Shown here: piece after piece, positions 8,921-17,701 of the stretch
Numbering within the stretch: the stretch's first letter is position 1
Layout of the letters: each line of letters starts with the position of its first letter
Source of the DNA: Opitutales bacterium
GTDB taxonomy: Bacteria; Verrucomicrobiota; Verrucomicrobiia; Opitutales; UBA2987
Direction: 5' to 3'
Assembly: GCA_021772535.1 (NCBI GenBank)
Contig: JAJFLV010000249.1
Location: forward strand, 1-53,660
DNA length: 53,660 bases
Position numbers and translations under genes: made by a program
The notes under the pieces: model-generated
The model's input: the letters and a program-made list of their open reading frames with translations, nothing else
Told to the model about the DNA's origin: nothing
Database searches by the model: none

Positions 8921-10219
8921 ATGAAAAAAGCCCTGGAAGAACTCCTTTCACCCTTGGGACCGCCCGTGGCCATTTTTGGTGCCGGGGTGAGTGGCAGAGC
9001 GGTCAAAGAGTTGCTCGAGAGGTTAGGGGCGAACCCAGTTGTTTATGACGAACAAGGGATCGAGGGGGCATGTCAGGTATTCAATCAAAAACATGCCCGG
9101 TGTCACTCGCTGGTTGTTTACAGTCCCGGTTTTCACCCCCATCACCCCTGGCTGCGACTGGCTCGTTCATCTTATTGCCTGTGCATGAGCGAACTTGATC
9201 TGGCTTCTTTTTATTTCCAGGGAGAGGTAATCGCCGTAACGGGAACCAACGGTAAAACCACTTTGACCGAATTTCTGGCCGAAGCCCTTAAACAACTCGG
9301 CCGGGAGGCCCATGCGGTGGGCAATAACGGCTGGCCTCTCTCATCATTGGCGGGAGCACCCGATACCCGGAGTCAACTGGCGGTTTGCGAGGTAAGCTCC
9401 TTCCAGGCGGAAACCTTGCGGCATTTTCGCTGCCATGCCCTGCTGTGGACCAATTTTCAGGAGGATCATCTCGATCGCCATCCGACCATGGATCGATATT
9501 TCGCGGCAAAATGGAATCTTGTAAATCGTTTGGGCAAGGGGAAGGCCCTTTTTGTTGCCGGGGAGAGCGTTGCCACAGCCGCTTTGCGTTTTGGGCTGTC
9601 AGTTCCATCCTACACATCCATTGTCCCGGAAGAGAGTGAATTTCCCTGGCCGATGCCCGACGGTTCGGCTTTTGCGGCGGGACCGCAAGTCCCTAACCTC
9701 CGGCTGGCCCGGCAATTCTGGAAGCTAAAAGGTCTTCCAGAAGACATCCTGCAAAATTGCGCCGAATGTTTCCCTTCCCGCAAGCATCGTTTGAACAAGG
9801 TTTGCGAAATCGATGGCGTTTCTTTTTGGAATGATTCGAAAGCGACCAATTTTGCCGCCGCTCAGGCTGCCTTGGAATCGTTTGCCGGACCTGTCCACTG
9901 GATTGGAGGAGGGTGGAATGGCGGCGGCGCTTTACAATCTTTCGCCCATCAAATGGCTTCAAAAGTCAAAGCCGCTTATCTTATCGGCGATACGGCTCAG
10001 GCCTTGGCCAGGGAATTTGACCTCGCCTCTGCTACCGCCACGATCTTCAACAGCCTGAAGGATGCCGTGACGGAAGCAGTTCGGACTGCCCGGCGCGGCG
10101 ATACCATACTTTTCAGTCCCGGATTCTCCAGTTTCGGCATGTTCAACAATTTTATCCACCGAGGAAATTGTTTCGATAAAACCGTTTTGGATTTGAAGAA
10201 AATCCACACGGGTTCTTAA
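8921..10219 (+). CDS. murD: UDP-MurNAc-L-Ala:D-Glu ligase MurD
   Basis: Encodes 432 residues from the ATG at 8921. The product has the N-terminal Rossmann-like UDP-binding motif FGAGVSGRAVKELLERLG, the ATPase P-loop VTGTNGKTTLTEF (Gly108 onward), NFQEDHLDRHPTMDRYFAAK, and the C-terminal GGGWNGGGALQSF and LFSPGFSSFGMF motifs. The same frame is open back to 8219, inside mraY, but that part is only an mraY shadow. MurD adds D-glutamate in the second step of stem-peptide assembly. The lysM gene follows after 37 bases. Confidence 0.94.
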   Translation: MKKALEELLSPLGPPVAIFGAGVSGRAVKELLERLGANPVVYDEQGIEGACQVFNQKHARCHSLVVYSPGFHPHHPWLRLARSSYCLCMSELDLASFYFQGEVIAVTGTNGKTTLTEFLAEALKQLGREAHAVGNNGWPLSSLAGAPDTRSQLAVCEVSSFQAETLRHFRCHALLWTNFQEDHLDRHPTMDRYFAAKWNLVNRLGKGKALFVAGESVATAALRFGLSVPSYTSIVPEESEFPWPMPDGSAFAAGPQVPNLRLARQFWKLKGLPEDILQNCAECFPSRKHRLNKVCEIDGVSFWNDSKATNFAAAQAALESFAGPVHWIGGGWNGGGALQSFAHQMASKVKAAYLIGDTAQALAREFDLASATATIFNSLKDAVTEAVRTARRGDTILFSPGFSSFGMFNNFIHRGNCFDKTVLDLKKIHTGS

Positions 10220-10256
10220 GTTCCTTAAAACTATCATCCTCCTACCAATTAAATTA

Positions 10257-11159
10257 ATGAAAATCTTTACCATAGTCTTCAGCTTGCACTTAATTGCCAT
10301 CTGTTTTCTCTTTGTTCTGCCCGGTTGTGCCACGACCGATAAAAAGAAAGAACCCTCCGCTTCCGATACCGCAGCTCCCATGGCCTCGGAGGAAGTCGAA
10401 GTGACCGGTCCAGCCGCCGGGAAGGAACTTCATCCCGATTTCAATGCCGGTTTGAGAGGTTCTGATGAGGCCTCAAGCCGACCTTCTGGAAGATATCCGC
10501 CCACCCGGCCAAGCTGGGATTTTGAGGCCGTTACACCGGAACCGTCCGAGGAGGTGCTCCAGCCGGTTCCGAAAACGCCGGAACCCACTCTCCCGTCAAG
10601 TGAGGAAAGAGAAGTCAGCACGGTGATGTACACTGTAAAATCAGGCGATACCCTAAGTGGGATCGCCAGAAGGTACGGGACCACCGTGGCAGCGTTGAAA
10701 AGCGCCAATGCATTGGAGAACGACCTGATTCGAGTCAGGGACACTCTCGTTATTCCGGGAGGGAAAGGCGCGGGTCGAAAAGTCTCTGCCCCGGCTAAGG
10801 TTTCTCCAAAAAGGGAAGTGTCCGGTTCAGGCGAAGCGGTTCACATCGTTGTTTCGGGGGACACTCCCAGCGGTATCGCACGGCAGTATGGAATGAGCGC
10901 CAAGGACCTCATGCAGCGCAACCATATTTCTGATCCGACAAAACTGCAAATCGGCCAGAGGCTGTTTGTTAACGCAGAAAAAGCATCTGTTGCCGCCCCT
11001 CGTTCCGCCTCGGCCAGTCGCACTACGCCGAACGAGCCGAGCCCTATTTCCACACCCGATTTTGAGGAGCGCGAACGATCCATTCTCGATGAGGAGGAAG
11101 ATATCCCGGTAATTCCTCTGGATAGCGACGAAAGCGGGGATGGAAGATCGGCTAATTGA
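10257..11159 (+). CDS. LysM-domain lipoprotein embedded in the dcw cluster
   Basis: Encodes 300 residues with a lipoprotein signal peptide (hydrophobic to residue 20, lipobox LPGC with Cys23). A Pro/Glu-rich low-complexity linker (residues 30-120) leads to two LysM domains at about 122-165 (MYTVKSGDTLSGIARRYG) and 195-238 (VHIVVSGDTPSGIARQYG), then an acidic Ser/Asp/Glu tail. LysM modules bind GlcNAc in peptidoglycan, so the product should be membrane-anchored and wall-binding. It sits between murD and ftsW, where most dcw clusters have no such gene, which suggests a role in division-site wall processing or scaffolding. No catalytic domain is visible. It is 37 bases after murD and 59 before ftsW. 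Confidence 0.88.
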   Translation: MKIFTIVFSLHLIAICFLFVLPGCATTDKKKEPSASDTAAPMASEEVEVTGPAAGKELHPDFNAGLRGSDEASSRPSGRYPPTRPSWDFEAVTPEPSEEVLQPVPKTPEPTLPSSEEREVSTVMYTVKSGDTLSGIARRYGTTVAALKSANALENDLIRVRDTLVIPGGKGAGRKVSAPAKVSPKREVSGSGEAVHIVVSGDTPSGIARQYGMSAKDLMQRNHISDPTKLQIGQRLFVNAEKASVAAPRSASASRTTPNEPSPISTPDFEERERSILDEEEDIPVIPLDSDESGDGRSAN

Positions 11160-11218
11160 TCTCAGTTTCATTAGCCACACCCCGTTATTATTAAAAGAGA
11201 CAGACTTTTCACATAATC

Positions 11219-12361
11219 ATGGAGGTTGGGCGAAGTTCAGGTTTTCTTGTTTTAAGGCGCGATGGGCCGGTCCTCATTATTCTTCTGGCGGTGGCCAGTC
11301 TGACTCTTCTCGGATTCATTATTCTTTTCAGCGCGACCCAGGCTCATTTGGGAGGGACCAACACAATCGTCCGGAAACAGGCGCTCTGGCTATTGTTTGC
11401 CATATTGGCCGGGGGAGTGACCGTTTTTCTCAATCTGGAAAACCTGCGATTATTGGCTTGGCCATTGGCGGTGTTTACGGTTGGGCTTCTTCTGCTCGTT
11501 CTTTTGCCCGGAGTGGGTGTTTCGGTGAACGGAGCCAGGCGTTGGCTCGACCTGGGACCCATGAATTTGCAGGTATCCGAATTTGCCAAAATCGGGATGA
11601 TTTTCATCCTGGCCCATTACCTGGCTGCCAATCAGCGTTATCGGGAAACTTTTTCAAAGGGCTTTCTAATTCCCTTTTCCATTGTTGGGACGATATTTCT
11701 GCTCGTAATGCTGGAGCCCGATTTTGGAACCGCTTTTCTTCTCGGGCTGGTGGGGTGTGTCATGCTCTTCCTGGCCGGTGTGCGTTTGATTTATCTCATA
11801 CCTTCACTCCTGGCGGGAGGGCTGCTCTTTGCCCTGGCCATTGTTTTTGATCCCATTCGCATGAAGAGGATTACAGCTTTTTTGGATGTAGAGGCCCATA
11901 AGAACGACGGCGCTTACCAGCTATGGCAGGGTATTCTGGCCTTTGGGGCGGGTGGTCTCAATGGAGTGGGCCTGGGAAACGGCCGCCAGCAGAACTCTTT
12001 TCTGCCCGAAGCGCACACCGATTTTATTTTTCCCATTATCGGCGAGGAACTCGGGGTATTCTATTCCGGTGGAGTAGTCGCTCTTTTCCTTTCGATATTC
12101 ATAATCGGCCTCTGGAATCTGCGTAAAGCGCCCAATTTATTCCAGTTTCTCCTGGCGGCCGGGGCCATCCTTTTAATAACCTCGCAGGCTCTCATCAATA
12201 TCGGGGTATCCACCGGCTGTCTGCCGACAAAGGGAATGTCCCTGCCTTTTATCAGTTATGGCGGATCCGGGCTCGTAACGATGTTTATTCTGGTCGGTAT
12301 TCTGGTCAATTGCCTCCGTAACTGGAACCGGTCACCTTTGCCTAATCCGGTTGTCCTATGA
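11219..12361 (+). CDS. ftsW: SEDS peptidoglycan glycosyltransferase FtsW
   Basis: Encodes 380 residues with about ten transmembrane helices. SEDS motifs are visible: NGARRWLDLGPMNLQVSEFAK, the catalytic-loop region FLPEAHTDFIFPIIGEELG with its conserved Asp, and KGMSLPFISYGGSGLV near the C-terminus. FtsW polymerises septal glycan strands from lipid II together with FtsI. RodA is similar, but placement in the dcw cluster next to murG supports FtsW. The stop overlaps the murG start by 4 bases (ATGA). Confidence 0.95.
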   Translation: MEVGRSSGFLVLRRDGPVLIILLAVASLTLLGFIILFSATQAHLGGTNTIVRKQALWLLFAILAGGVTVFLNLENLRLLAWPLAVFTVGLLLLVLLPGVGVSVNGARRWLDLGPMNLQVSEFAKIGMIFILAHYLAANQRYRETFSKGFLIPFSIVGTIFLLVMLEPDFGTAFLLGLVGCVMLFLAGVRLIYLIPSLLAGGLLFALAIVFDPIRMKRITAFLDVEAHKNDGAYQLWQGILAFGAGGLNGVGLGNGRQQNSFLPEAHTDFIFPIIGEELGVFYSGGVVALFLSIFIIGLWNLRKAPNLFQFLLAAGAILLITSQALINIGVSTGCLPTKGMSLPFISYGGSGLVTMFILVGILVNCLRNWNRSPLPNPVVL

Positions 12362-13494
12362 GCAAATTCGTCATAACGTGTGGAGGAACCGGGGGGCATT
12401 TATCGCCAGGGATCGCAATTGCCGAACAATTAATACAGAAAGGCCACCGGTGCTGGCTGGTAATAAGCAAAAAACAGGTGGATTCCAGGTTGATTCGAAA
12501 TTACCAGCATTTTAATTTTATTCGCGCCCCGGGCGCGGGCTTTTCCCTCCGCCCCATTCTTTTTTTTAAGTTTATCATTGAGCAATTTCGATTACTCATT
12601 TTTTCATTCCGCTTCCTGCGATCCGTTCGGCCCGATGCGATTATCGCCTTTGGGGGATACATGACTACAGGATATGCGTTTTCCGGATTCATCCTCGGTT
12701 GTCCTATCGCCTTCCATGAAGCCAACCGCAAACCCGGCAAAGCCATTCGCTTCCTTCGAGGTCTGGCCGATCGGCTCTATTTGCCCGAGGGCGTTATTGT
12801 CACGGGACTGCCTCCCCATGCCATCAAGAATTACGGTTTGCCTCTTCGCCAGGAAATCAAACCGATGCCCAAGGAAACCGCCCGGCAGCGTCTGGGCCTG
12901 GACATCGAGGGAAAGTTGCTCGTAGTGATTGGCGGAAGCCAGGGAGCCCAGGTTCTCAATGAGTGGGTCATGGATCGTTCCGAGAGTCTGGCTGCTGAAG
13001 GAATCAATATTTACTGTGTCACCGGTCTGGGCAAAGGAGTGCAAAGCGTTTCCGAGTACCCGCTTCCCAATGGCCGGATCATCAAGACTTTTTATACACC
13101 GTTTACCGACTGCATGGGTACGGTCCTTTCCAGCGCCGATCTGGTCATTTCCCGGGCCGGAGCTGGTTCCATTGCCGAGCTTGAGCATTGTGGCGCCCCC
13201 TCCATTCTGGTGCCATACCCATTTGCGGCAGATGACCATCAGTTGGCCAACGCCCGTTTTCTGGAGCAGCGCGGCGGATGCATCGTTTTGGAACAGAGCC
13301 GTTTGTCAATATTGCAGGAAGAAGTTCTCGAACTCATCTACAATGATTGGATGCTGACCCAAATTCGTCAAAATCTGGAGCGCATTGAACGGGGAACCTG
13401 CGCCCAAAAGATTGCTCAGGATCTGGAAAATTTGGCGATTAATTTGCGTGGACCTGAAACTTCCCGCCGCCCCAAAATGCAAATGCCCGCATGA
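12358..13494 (+). CDS. murG: Lipid II synthase MurG (GlcNAc transferase)
   Basis: Encodes 378 residues with the GT28 two-domain fold. Motifs are the N-terminal glycine loop CGGTGGHLSPGIAIAEQL, the second-domain loop VIGGSQGAQVLNEWV, and the UDP-GlcNAc-binding stretch SRAGAGSIAELEHCG followed by VPYPFAADDHQLANA. MurG transfers GlcNAc to lipid I at the inner face of the membrane. It overlaps ftsW and murCB by 4 bases each. The region at residues 45-85 is unusually hydrophobic and basic (FFKFIIEQFRLLIFSFRF), consistent with membrane association. Confidence 0.95.
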   Translation: MSKFVITCGGTGGHLSPGIAIAEQLIQKGHRCWLVISKKQVDSRLIRNYQHFNFIRAPGAGFSLRPILFFKFIIEQFRLLIFSFRFLRSVRPDAIIAFGGYMTTGYAFSGFILGCPIAFHEANRKPGKAIRFLRGLADRLYLPEGVIVTGLPPHAIKNYGLPLRQEIKPMPKETARQRLGLDIEGKLLVVIGGSQGAQVLNEWVMDRSESLAAEGINIYCVTGLGKGVQSVSEYPLPNGRIIKTFYTPFTDCMGTVLSSADLVISRAGAGSIAELEHCGAPSILVPYPFAADDHQLANARFLEQRGGCIVLEQSRLSILQEEVLELIYNDWMLTQIRQNLERIERGTCAQKIAQDLENLAINLRGPETSRRPKMQMPA

Positions 13495-15809
13495 AATCGA
13501 AAAGCGATAGAATATTCATGCTTGGAGTCGGGGGAATGGGCATGGCGCCGCTGGCTCTTTACCTGCGCCAGATGGGTTGTACCGTTTCCGGTTACGATGA
13601 CAATTTGCCTCCGCGGGTTGCCGCTCTTCTAAAAAAAGCCGGGGTGGAATTGCCGGTTGATGCCCGCTTACCCAATAATGTGAACAAAGTGGTTTATTCC
13701 TCCGCCATCGCAACTGAACATCCCTTGTTTATGGATGCCGTCAAGGTTGGCCTGCCATTATTGCGCCGGGGTGAAATGATGGCTGAAGTTCTGGACGAAA
13801 AGAAAGTCATTGCGATTGCCGGAAGTCATGGGAAAACCACCACCGCGGGGATGTTGGTCCATTCCCTAATACGGAATATATATCCCTTCGGCTATATGGT
13901 CGGAGCACTCTTTAATGGCGACAGTATATTGCCGGCTCGTTATTCGGACAGCGACTGGGTGGTGGCGGAAATCGACGAAAGCGACGGTACCATCGATCTC
14001 TTCCGACCTGAAATTACCGTGATCGTGAATTTGGATTGGGATCATACCGATTTTTATGTCCGCCCGGAAGACCTGGAGGCTACCTTTGAAGCGCTTGCCC
14101 AGAGAACGCGGAAAGCGTTATTTCTCCCTGGAAATGACGAAATTCTCAACCGATTGTGCAGAAATTCCAGGGCTGAAAAAATCCAGGTAGGTCCCGGAGG
14201 AAATTACCAGATCAAGACCATTGAGACAGAAAAAAACAATTTACGATTAACTCTTTGCGGGCGTTTTGAGGAGCAAGTTGAAGTGCTTCCGGCAGAGGGA
14301 TCATTTAATGCAGAAAACGCCTCGTTTGCCTTGGCGGTGAGCCACTACTTGAAAGGCTCCTTGCGGTCCGGCAGTCTGGAAGGTTTCCCGGGCATTCGGC
14401 GTCGTCAAAACAAGCTCTACGATTTTGGCGACCTGGCCGTTATCGAAGACTATGCCCACCACCCGAGAGAAATAGAGGCAATGATTCGTTATGCGCGTGA
14501 GGCTTTTCCTGAGCGCAAACTATTTGTCGTGTTTCAGCCACATCGTTACTCGAGAACCCTTCGACTGAAGGACGAACTTGCTGAATCGCTGGCGGGCGCA
14601 GATAAACTTTACCTCATGGAGGTTTATCCCGCCAGTGAATCTCCTTTGCCGGGCGGTTCGAGCGAAGATCTTTTCAACGGCCTTCCGGGAGATCTTTCGG
14701 CCAGGCGAATATCTTCCTATTCACGTTTGTCCTCTCTTTTGTCAGAAGAGATTGATAAACCATCCGTAATCCTGTTTCTAGGCGCGGGGGACATCGATCA
14801 ATGGGCTCGAACCTTTGCCGGAGAACTCGATGAAGCCCAGGTTCTCGACTCAGTGGAACTAATCAATAAGTCAAAGTCAGGGCAATCCTGGTGGGAGAAA
14901 TTACGCCCGTTGGTGAATTCCGAAACGACCTTATCAACCGGTGTTTCTCTGGCCGATAAAACAACGCTTCGGGTGGGCGGACCGGCATTCTTCTTTGCGG
15001 AACCAGCCACCGTGGAGGATTTGGGTATTCTTCTGACAAGCGCTGCGGTTCGATCGCTGCCTGTTTATTTTTTGGGCCGAGGCTCAAATCTTATCGTGCC
15101 CGACGATGGAGTCGAAGGGCTCGTTATTCATCTAAGTCACTCTTCCTGGCGAACCATCAAGCCATTGGCTAATGGTCGGATTTGGGCGGGCGGTGGCGCC
15201 CGCCTTAAGCAGATATGTGGGGAAGCCTGTCGGCTCGGTTTGGCCGGTCTGGAATTTCTGGAGGGAATTCCGGGCTCTCTCGGCGGCGCCTTGCGGATGA
15301 ATGCCGGTGCCATGGGGGGCTGGATTTTCGATGTTGTGGAGGAAGTCCAGTTTATGACTCTCGATGGCATGCTAAAAACCCTTCCACGCGAGGAATTTTC
15401 GGTTGGATACCGGGAGTGCCGCGAACTCCGCCGGGCCGTGGCGGTCGGAGCCATCCTGTGTGCCAGGGATGGCGTTTCCAGCGGATCAATCAGGGCAACC
15501 ATAGAAGAATTTTCGAATAAGCGGAAAAGCTCTCAACCGAAGGAACCCAGCGTCGGTTGCATCTTTAAAAACCCAAAGGACAGTTACGCTGGAAGAATCA
15601 TTGATGAATTAGGCCTGAAAGGGCTTCGCGTGGGCGAGGCGGAAGTGTCCCGAGTACACGGAAATTTTATTATTAACCGGGGCGGCGCCACTTGCGGGGA
15701 TGTAGTCGGATTGATCCGCAATATTCGCCGGGAAGTGCAACAACGGACTGGTATCGAGTTGCAGCTCGAGGTTTTGCTAATGGGTAAAAGTTGGGAGCAG
15801 GTATTATGA
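13491..15809 (+). CDS. murC-murB: MurC-MurB fusion: UDP-MurNAc:L-Ala ligase plus UDP-GlcNAc-enolpyruvate reductase
   Basis: One uninterrupted 772-residue frame. Residues 1 to about 455 are MurC: GVGGMGMAPLALYL at the N-terminus, P-loop AGSHGKTTTAGM near 110, DYAHHPREIEAMI, and QPHRYSRT. After a short linker, residues about 480-772 are MurB, an FAD enzyme: LRVGGPAFFFAEP, LGRGSNLIVPDDG, GIPGSLGGALRMNAGAMGG, SVGCIFKNP and the VHGNFIINRGGAT end block. The two halves catalyse consecutive steps: MurB makes UDP-MurNAc and MurC adds L-Ala. The fusion places the later enzyme first. Such fusions are known in some Verrucomicrobiota and related lineages. The stop overlaps the ddl start. Confidence 0.95.
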   Translation: MKSKSDRIFMLGVGGMGMAPLALYLRQMGCTVSGYDDNLPPRVAALLKKAGVELPVDARLPNNVNKVVYSSAIATEHPLFMDAVKVGLPLLRRGEMMAEVLDEKKVIAIAGSHGKTTTAGMLVHSLIRNIYPFGYMVGALFNGDSILPARYSDSDWVVAEIDESDGTIDLFRPEITVIVNLDWDHTDFYVRPEDLEATFEALAQRTRKALFLPGNDEILNRLCRNSRAEKIQVGPGGNYQIKTIETEKNNLRLTLCGRFEEQVEVLPAEGSFNAENASFALAVSHYLKGSLRSGSLEGFPGIRRRQNKLYDFGDLAVIEDYAHHPREIEAMIRYAREAFPERKLFVVFQPHRYSRTLRLKDELAESLAGADKLYLMEVYPASESPLPGGSSEDLFNGLPGDLSARRISSYSRLSSLLSEEIDKPSVILFLGAGDIDQWARTFAGELDEAQVLDSVELINKSKSGQSWWEKLRPLVNSETTLSTGVSLADKTTLRVGGPAFFFAEPATVEDLGILLTSAAVRSLPVYFLGRGSNLIVPDDGVEGLVIHLSHSSWRTIKPLANGRIWAGGGARLKQICGEACRLGLAGLEFLEGIPGSLGGALRMNAGAMGGWIFDVVEEVQFMTLDGMLKTLPREEFSVGYRECRELRRAVAVGAILCARDGVSSGSIRATIEEFSNKRKSSQPKEPSVGCIFKNPKDSYAGRIIDELGLKGLRVGEAEVSRVHGNFIINRGGATCGDVVGLIRNIRREVQQRTGIELQLEVLLMGKSWEQVL

Positions 15810-16744
15810 ACGATGTTCGCATAGCCGTAATTCTTGGCGGATCCAATGAAGAACGTGAGGTATCCCTAGCCACCGGCCAGGCGGTGGCGGAAGCTTTGAA
15901 ATATAATTTTGAGGTCGATATTTTTGAAATTGAAGGTGAAGAATTACCCCATGGACTGGATCGAGACCGGCATGTTGTTTTCCCGGCCTTGCATGGAAGA
16001 TTTGGGGAAGATGGCGGCATCCAGAGTTTACTGGAGGAGGCCGGTATCGCTTATGCGGGAACTGGCCCGGTGGGGAGCCGCCTCTGTTTCGCCAAGGAGG
16101 AAACCAAAGCCATAGTGAAGGCCGCCGGGGTGCGGGTCGCGCCCGGTGTCCTGTTTAATATTCCCGGCCAGCTTCCGGGGTATGAGGAAATTGACCGATT
16201 AGGTCCCTCCTTCATTCTCAAGCCCGACAGACAGGGAAGCAGCGTAAGATTGTGCAAGGTTGAAGGAGCGGAAAATCTGCAAGATTTGTTGCAGCGTCTG
16301 GAACCGGACGAATGGCTTATGGAAAAGAGAATCGAGGGCCGGGAAATAACGGTTGGGATGCTTCACGGCAAGTCTCTCGGATTAGTCGAAATTCGGCCGC
16401 GAGGCGGTTCCTATGACTACCGGCACAAATACACCAAAGGGCTAACTGAATATCTGTTCCCCGCTCCGGTCGAGGCCGCTCTCGAAAGGGAGTTGCATCA
16501 GGCGGCGGAATGCGCTTATGCCGCCTGCGGCTGCCGGGATTTTGCCCGAATCGATTTTATGGTCAATGAAGAGGGGGCCAGCTACTTCCTCGAGATCAAC
16601 ACTCTGCCCGGTCTCACCGCCACCAGCCTGCTGCCCATGAGCGCATCTTGCCACGGTTATGATTTTCCCGCCCTGGCCCGGGAATTAATCCTGCCCGCTT
16701 TGAGTCGTTTTCAAATGGCCGAAGCCGCCACCGTAATTGAATGA
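15806..16744 (+). CDS. ddl: D-alanine--D-alanine ligase Ddl
   Basis: Encodes 312 residues of the ATP-grasp fold. Motifs are VILGGSNEEREVSLATG at the N-terminus, HGRFGEDGGIQSLLEEAGI, the ATP-grasp core FILKPDRQGSSVRL, and DFARIDFMVNEEG followed by the metal-binding EINTLPGLTATSL. It makes the D-Ala-D-Ala dipeptide used by MurF. I chose the ATG at 15806 because it overlaps the murCB stop in an ATGA arrangement and starts at the conserved region. An ATG 15 bases earlier (15791) is possible. Gene order murC-murB-ddl-ftsQ-ftsA-ftsZ follows the classical dcw arrangement. Confidence 0.95.
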   Translation: MNDVRIAVILGGSNEEREVSLATGQAVAEALKYNFEVDIFEIEGEELPHGLDRDRHVVFPALHGRFGEDGGIQSLLEEAGIAYAGTGPVGSRLCFAKEETKAIVKAAGVRVAPGVLFNIPGQLPGYEEIDRLGPSFILKPDRQGSSVRLCKVEGAENLQDLLQRLEPDEWLMEKRIEGREITVGMLHGKSLGLVEIRPRGGSYDYRHKYTKGLTEYLFPAPVEAALERELHQAAECAYAACGCRDFARIDFMVNEEGASYFLEINTLPGLTATSLLPMSASCHGYDFPALARELILPALSRFQMAEAATVIE

Positions 16745-16747
16745 ATC

Positions 16748-17692
16748 GTGAAAAAGTCTTCTTCCAGATCTAATACCTCTTCGCCCGCCTCCCGAACCTG
16801 GCGAACGATTGAACAAAAGGGCGGGCGTAAGGCAGTCACAGATTTGGGTCGTAAGCGCAAACGCAAAGCCTATTTAAAAGCGGTCTCGGCTTTTTTGGTC
16901 GTTATTTTTATAATTTCCGCCGTGGGTTTTGGAGTTTATTTTTTAAAAACCAAATGGACCGGGATCAACCTGACAGGAACTTCGGAACCGATCAGAGTGA
17001 TTCATTTTGAAACGGACGGGGTTCTCAGCCGTGAATGGTTCGCCAATGCCGTTCCCATTGCAAGGGGGACGAAGTTAATGGATCTGGACATCCACCGAAT
17101 GAAGGACGAGTTGGAAAGCCTTGGTCAGATAAAGGATACCATCGTTTCACGTCAATTTCCCGACGAATTGAAAGTAGCGATCAAAGAAAGAGTTCCAGTT
17201 TTGCGCGCCCGCTTCTCTACGGCCAAGGGAAGCAAACCCGAAGAGAGACTGATTTCACGAGAGGGAGTGGTTTACAAAGGCATGGAGTATGCAAAAGTCA
17301 AGCTGGAGCAATTGCCTTATCTGGGCGGGGTACGTTTTTCCAGCGGACCGGAGGGCATTGATCCGGTCGAAGGCCTGCCGGTTTTGAACCGGCTTCTCAC
17401 TTTGAGCCGAACTCGTTACCCGGATATTTATGATGATTGGAAAGTGGTGTCTTTTCAAAAACCGGACCAATACCCGGGAGTGGGAACAATGTTGATTACA
17501 GTCAAGAGTCGAAATGTGAAGGAGATTGTTTTTTCCCCGCCGTCCTTCGAATGGCAGCTAGCTGAGCTCGAAAGAATCATCGAACATTCCCGTCGGCGTG
17601 GCATTCGCGTAATAAAGAAAATCGATCTTTCCCTGGGCGACCAAGTAGTCGTTCAGGATTTTCCCGACCTTCGTTACAAACGAACCAATTGA
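16748..17692 (+). CDS. ftsQ: FtsQ/DivIB-like division protein
   Basis: Encodes 314 residues from a GTG at 16748, three bases after the ddl stop; no in-frame ATG offers an alternative. A long basic, Ser-rich cytoplasmic tail (residues 1-43, with RKRKRK before the membrane) is followed by one transmembrane helix at about 45-67. A POTRA-like region comes next (RVIHFETDGVLSREWF to FPDELKVAIKERVPVLRARF), then the FtsQ beta domain. FtsQ scaffolds the FtsQLB complex. Sequence identity to known FtsQ is low, so the call rests on topology, the POTRA-like motif and its place before ftsA. Confidence 0.85.
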   Translation: MKKSSSRSNTSSPASRTWRTIEQKGGRKAVTDLGRKRKRKAYLKAVSAFLVVIFIISAVGFGVYFLKTKWTGINLTGTSEPIRVIHFETDGVLSREWFANAVPIARGTKLMDLDIHRMKDELESLGQIKDTIVSRQFPDELKVAIKERVPVLRARFSTAKGSKPEERLISREGVVYKGMEYAKVKLEQLPYLGGVRFSSGPEGIDPVEGLPVLNRLLTLSRTRYPDIYDDWKVVSFQKPDQYPGVGTMLITVKSRNVKEIVFSPPSFEWQLAELERIIEHSRRRGIRVIKKIDLSLGDQVVVQDFPDLRYKRTN

Positions 17693-17701
17693 ATAAAATT
17701 C

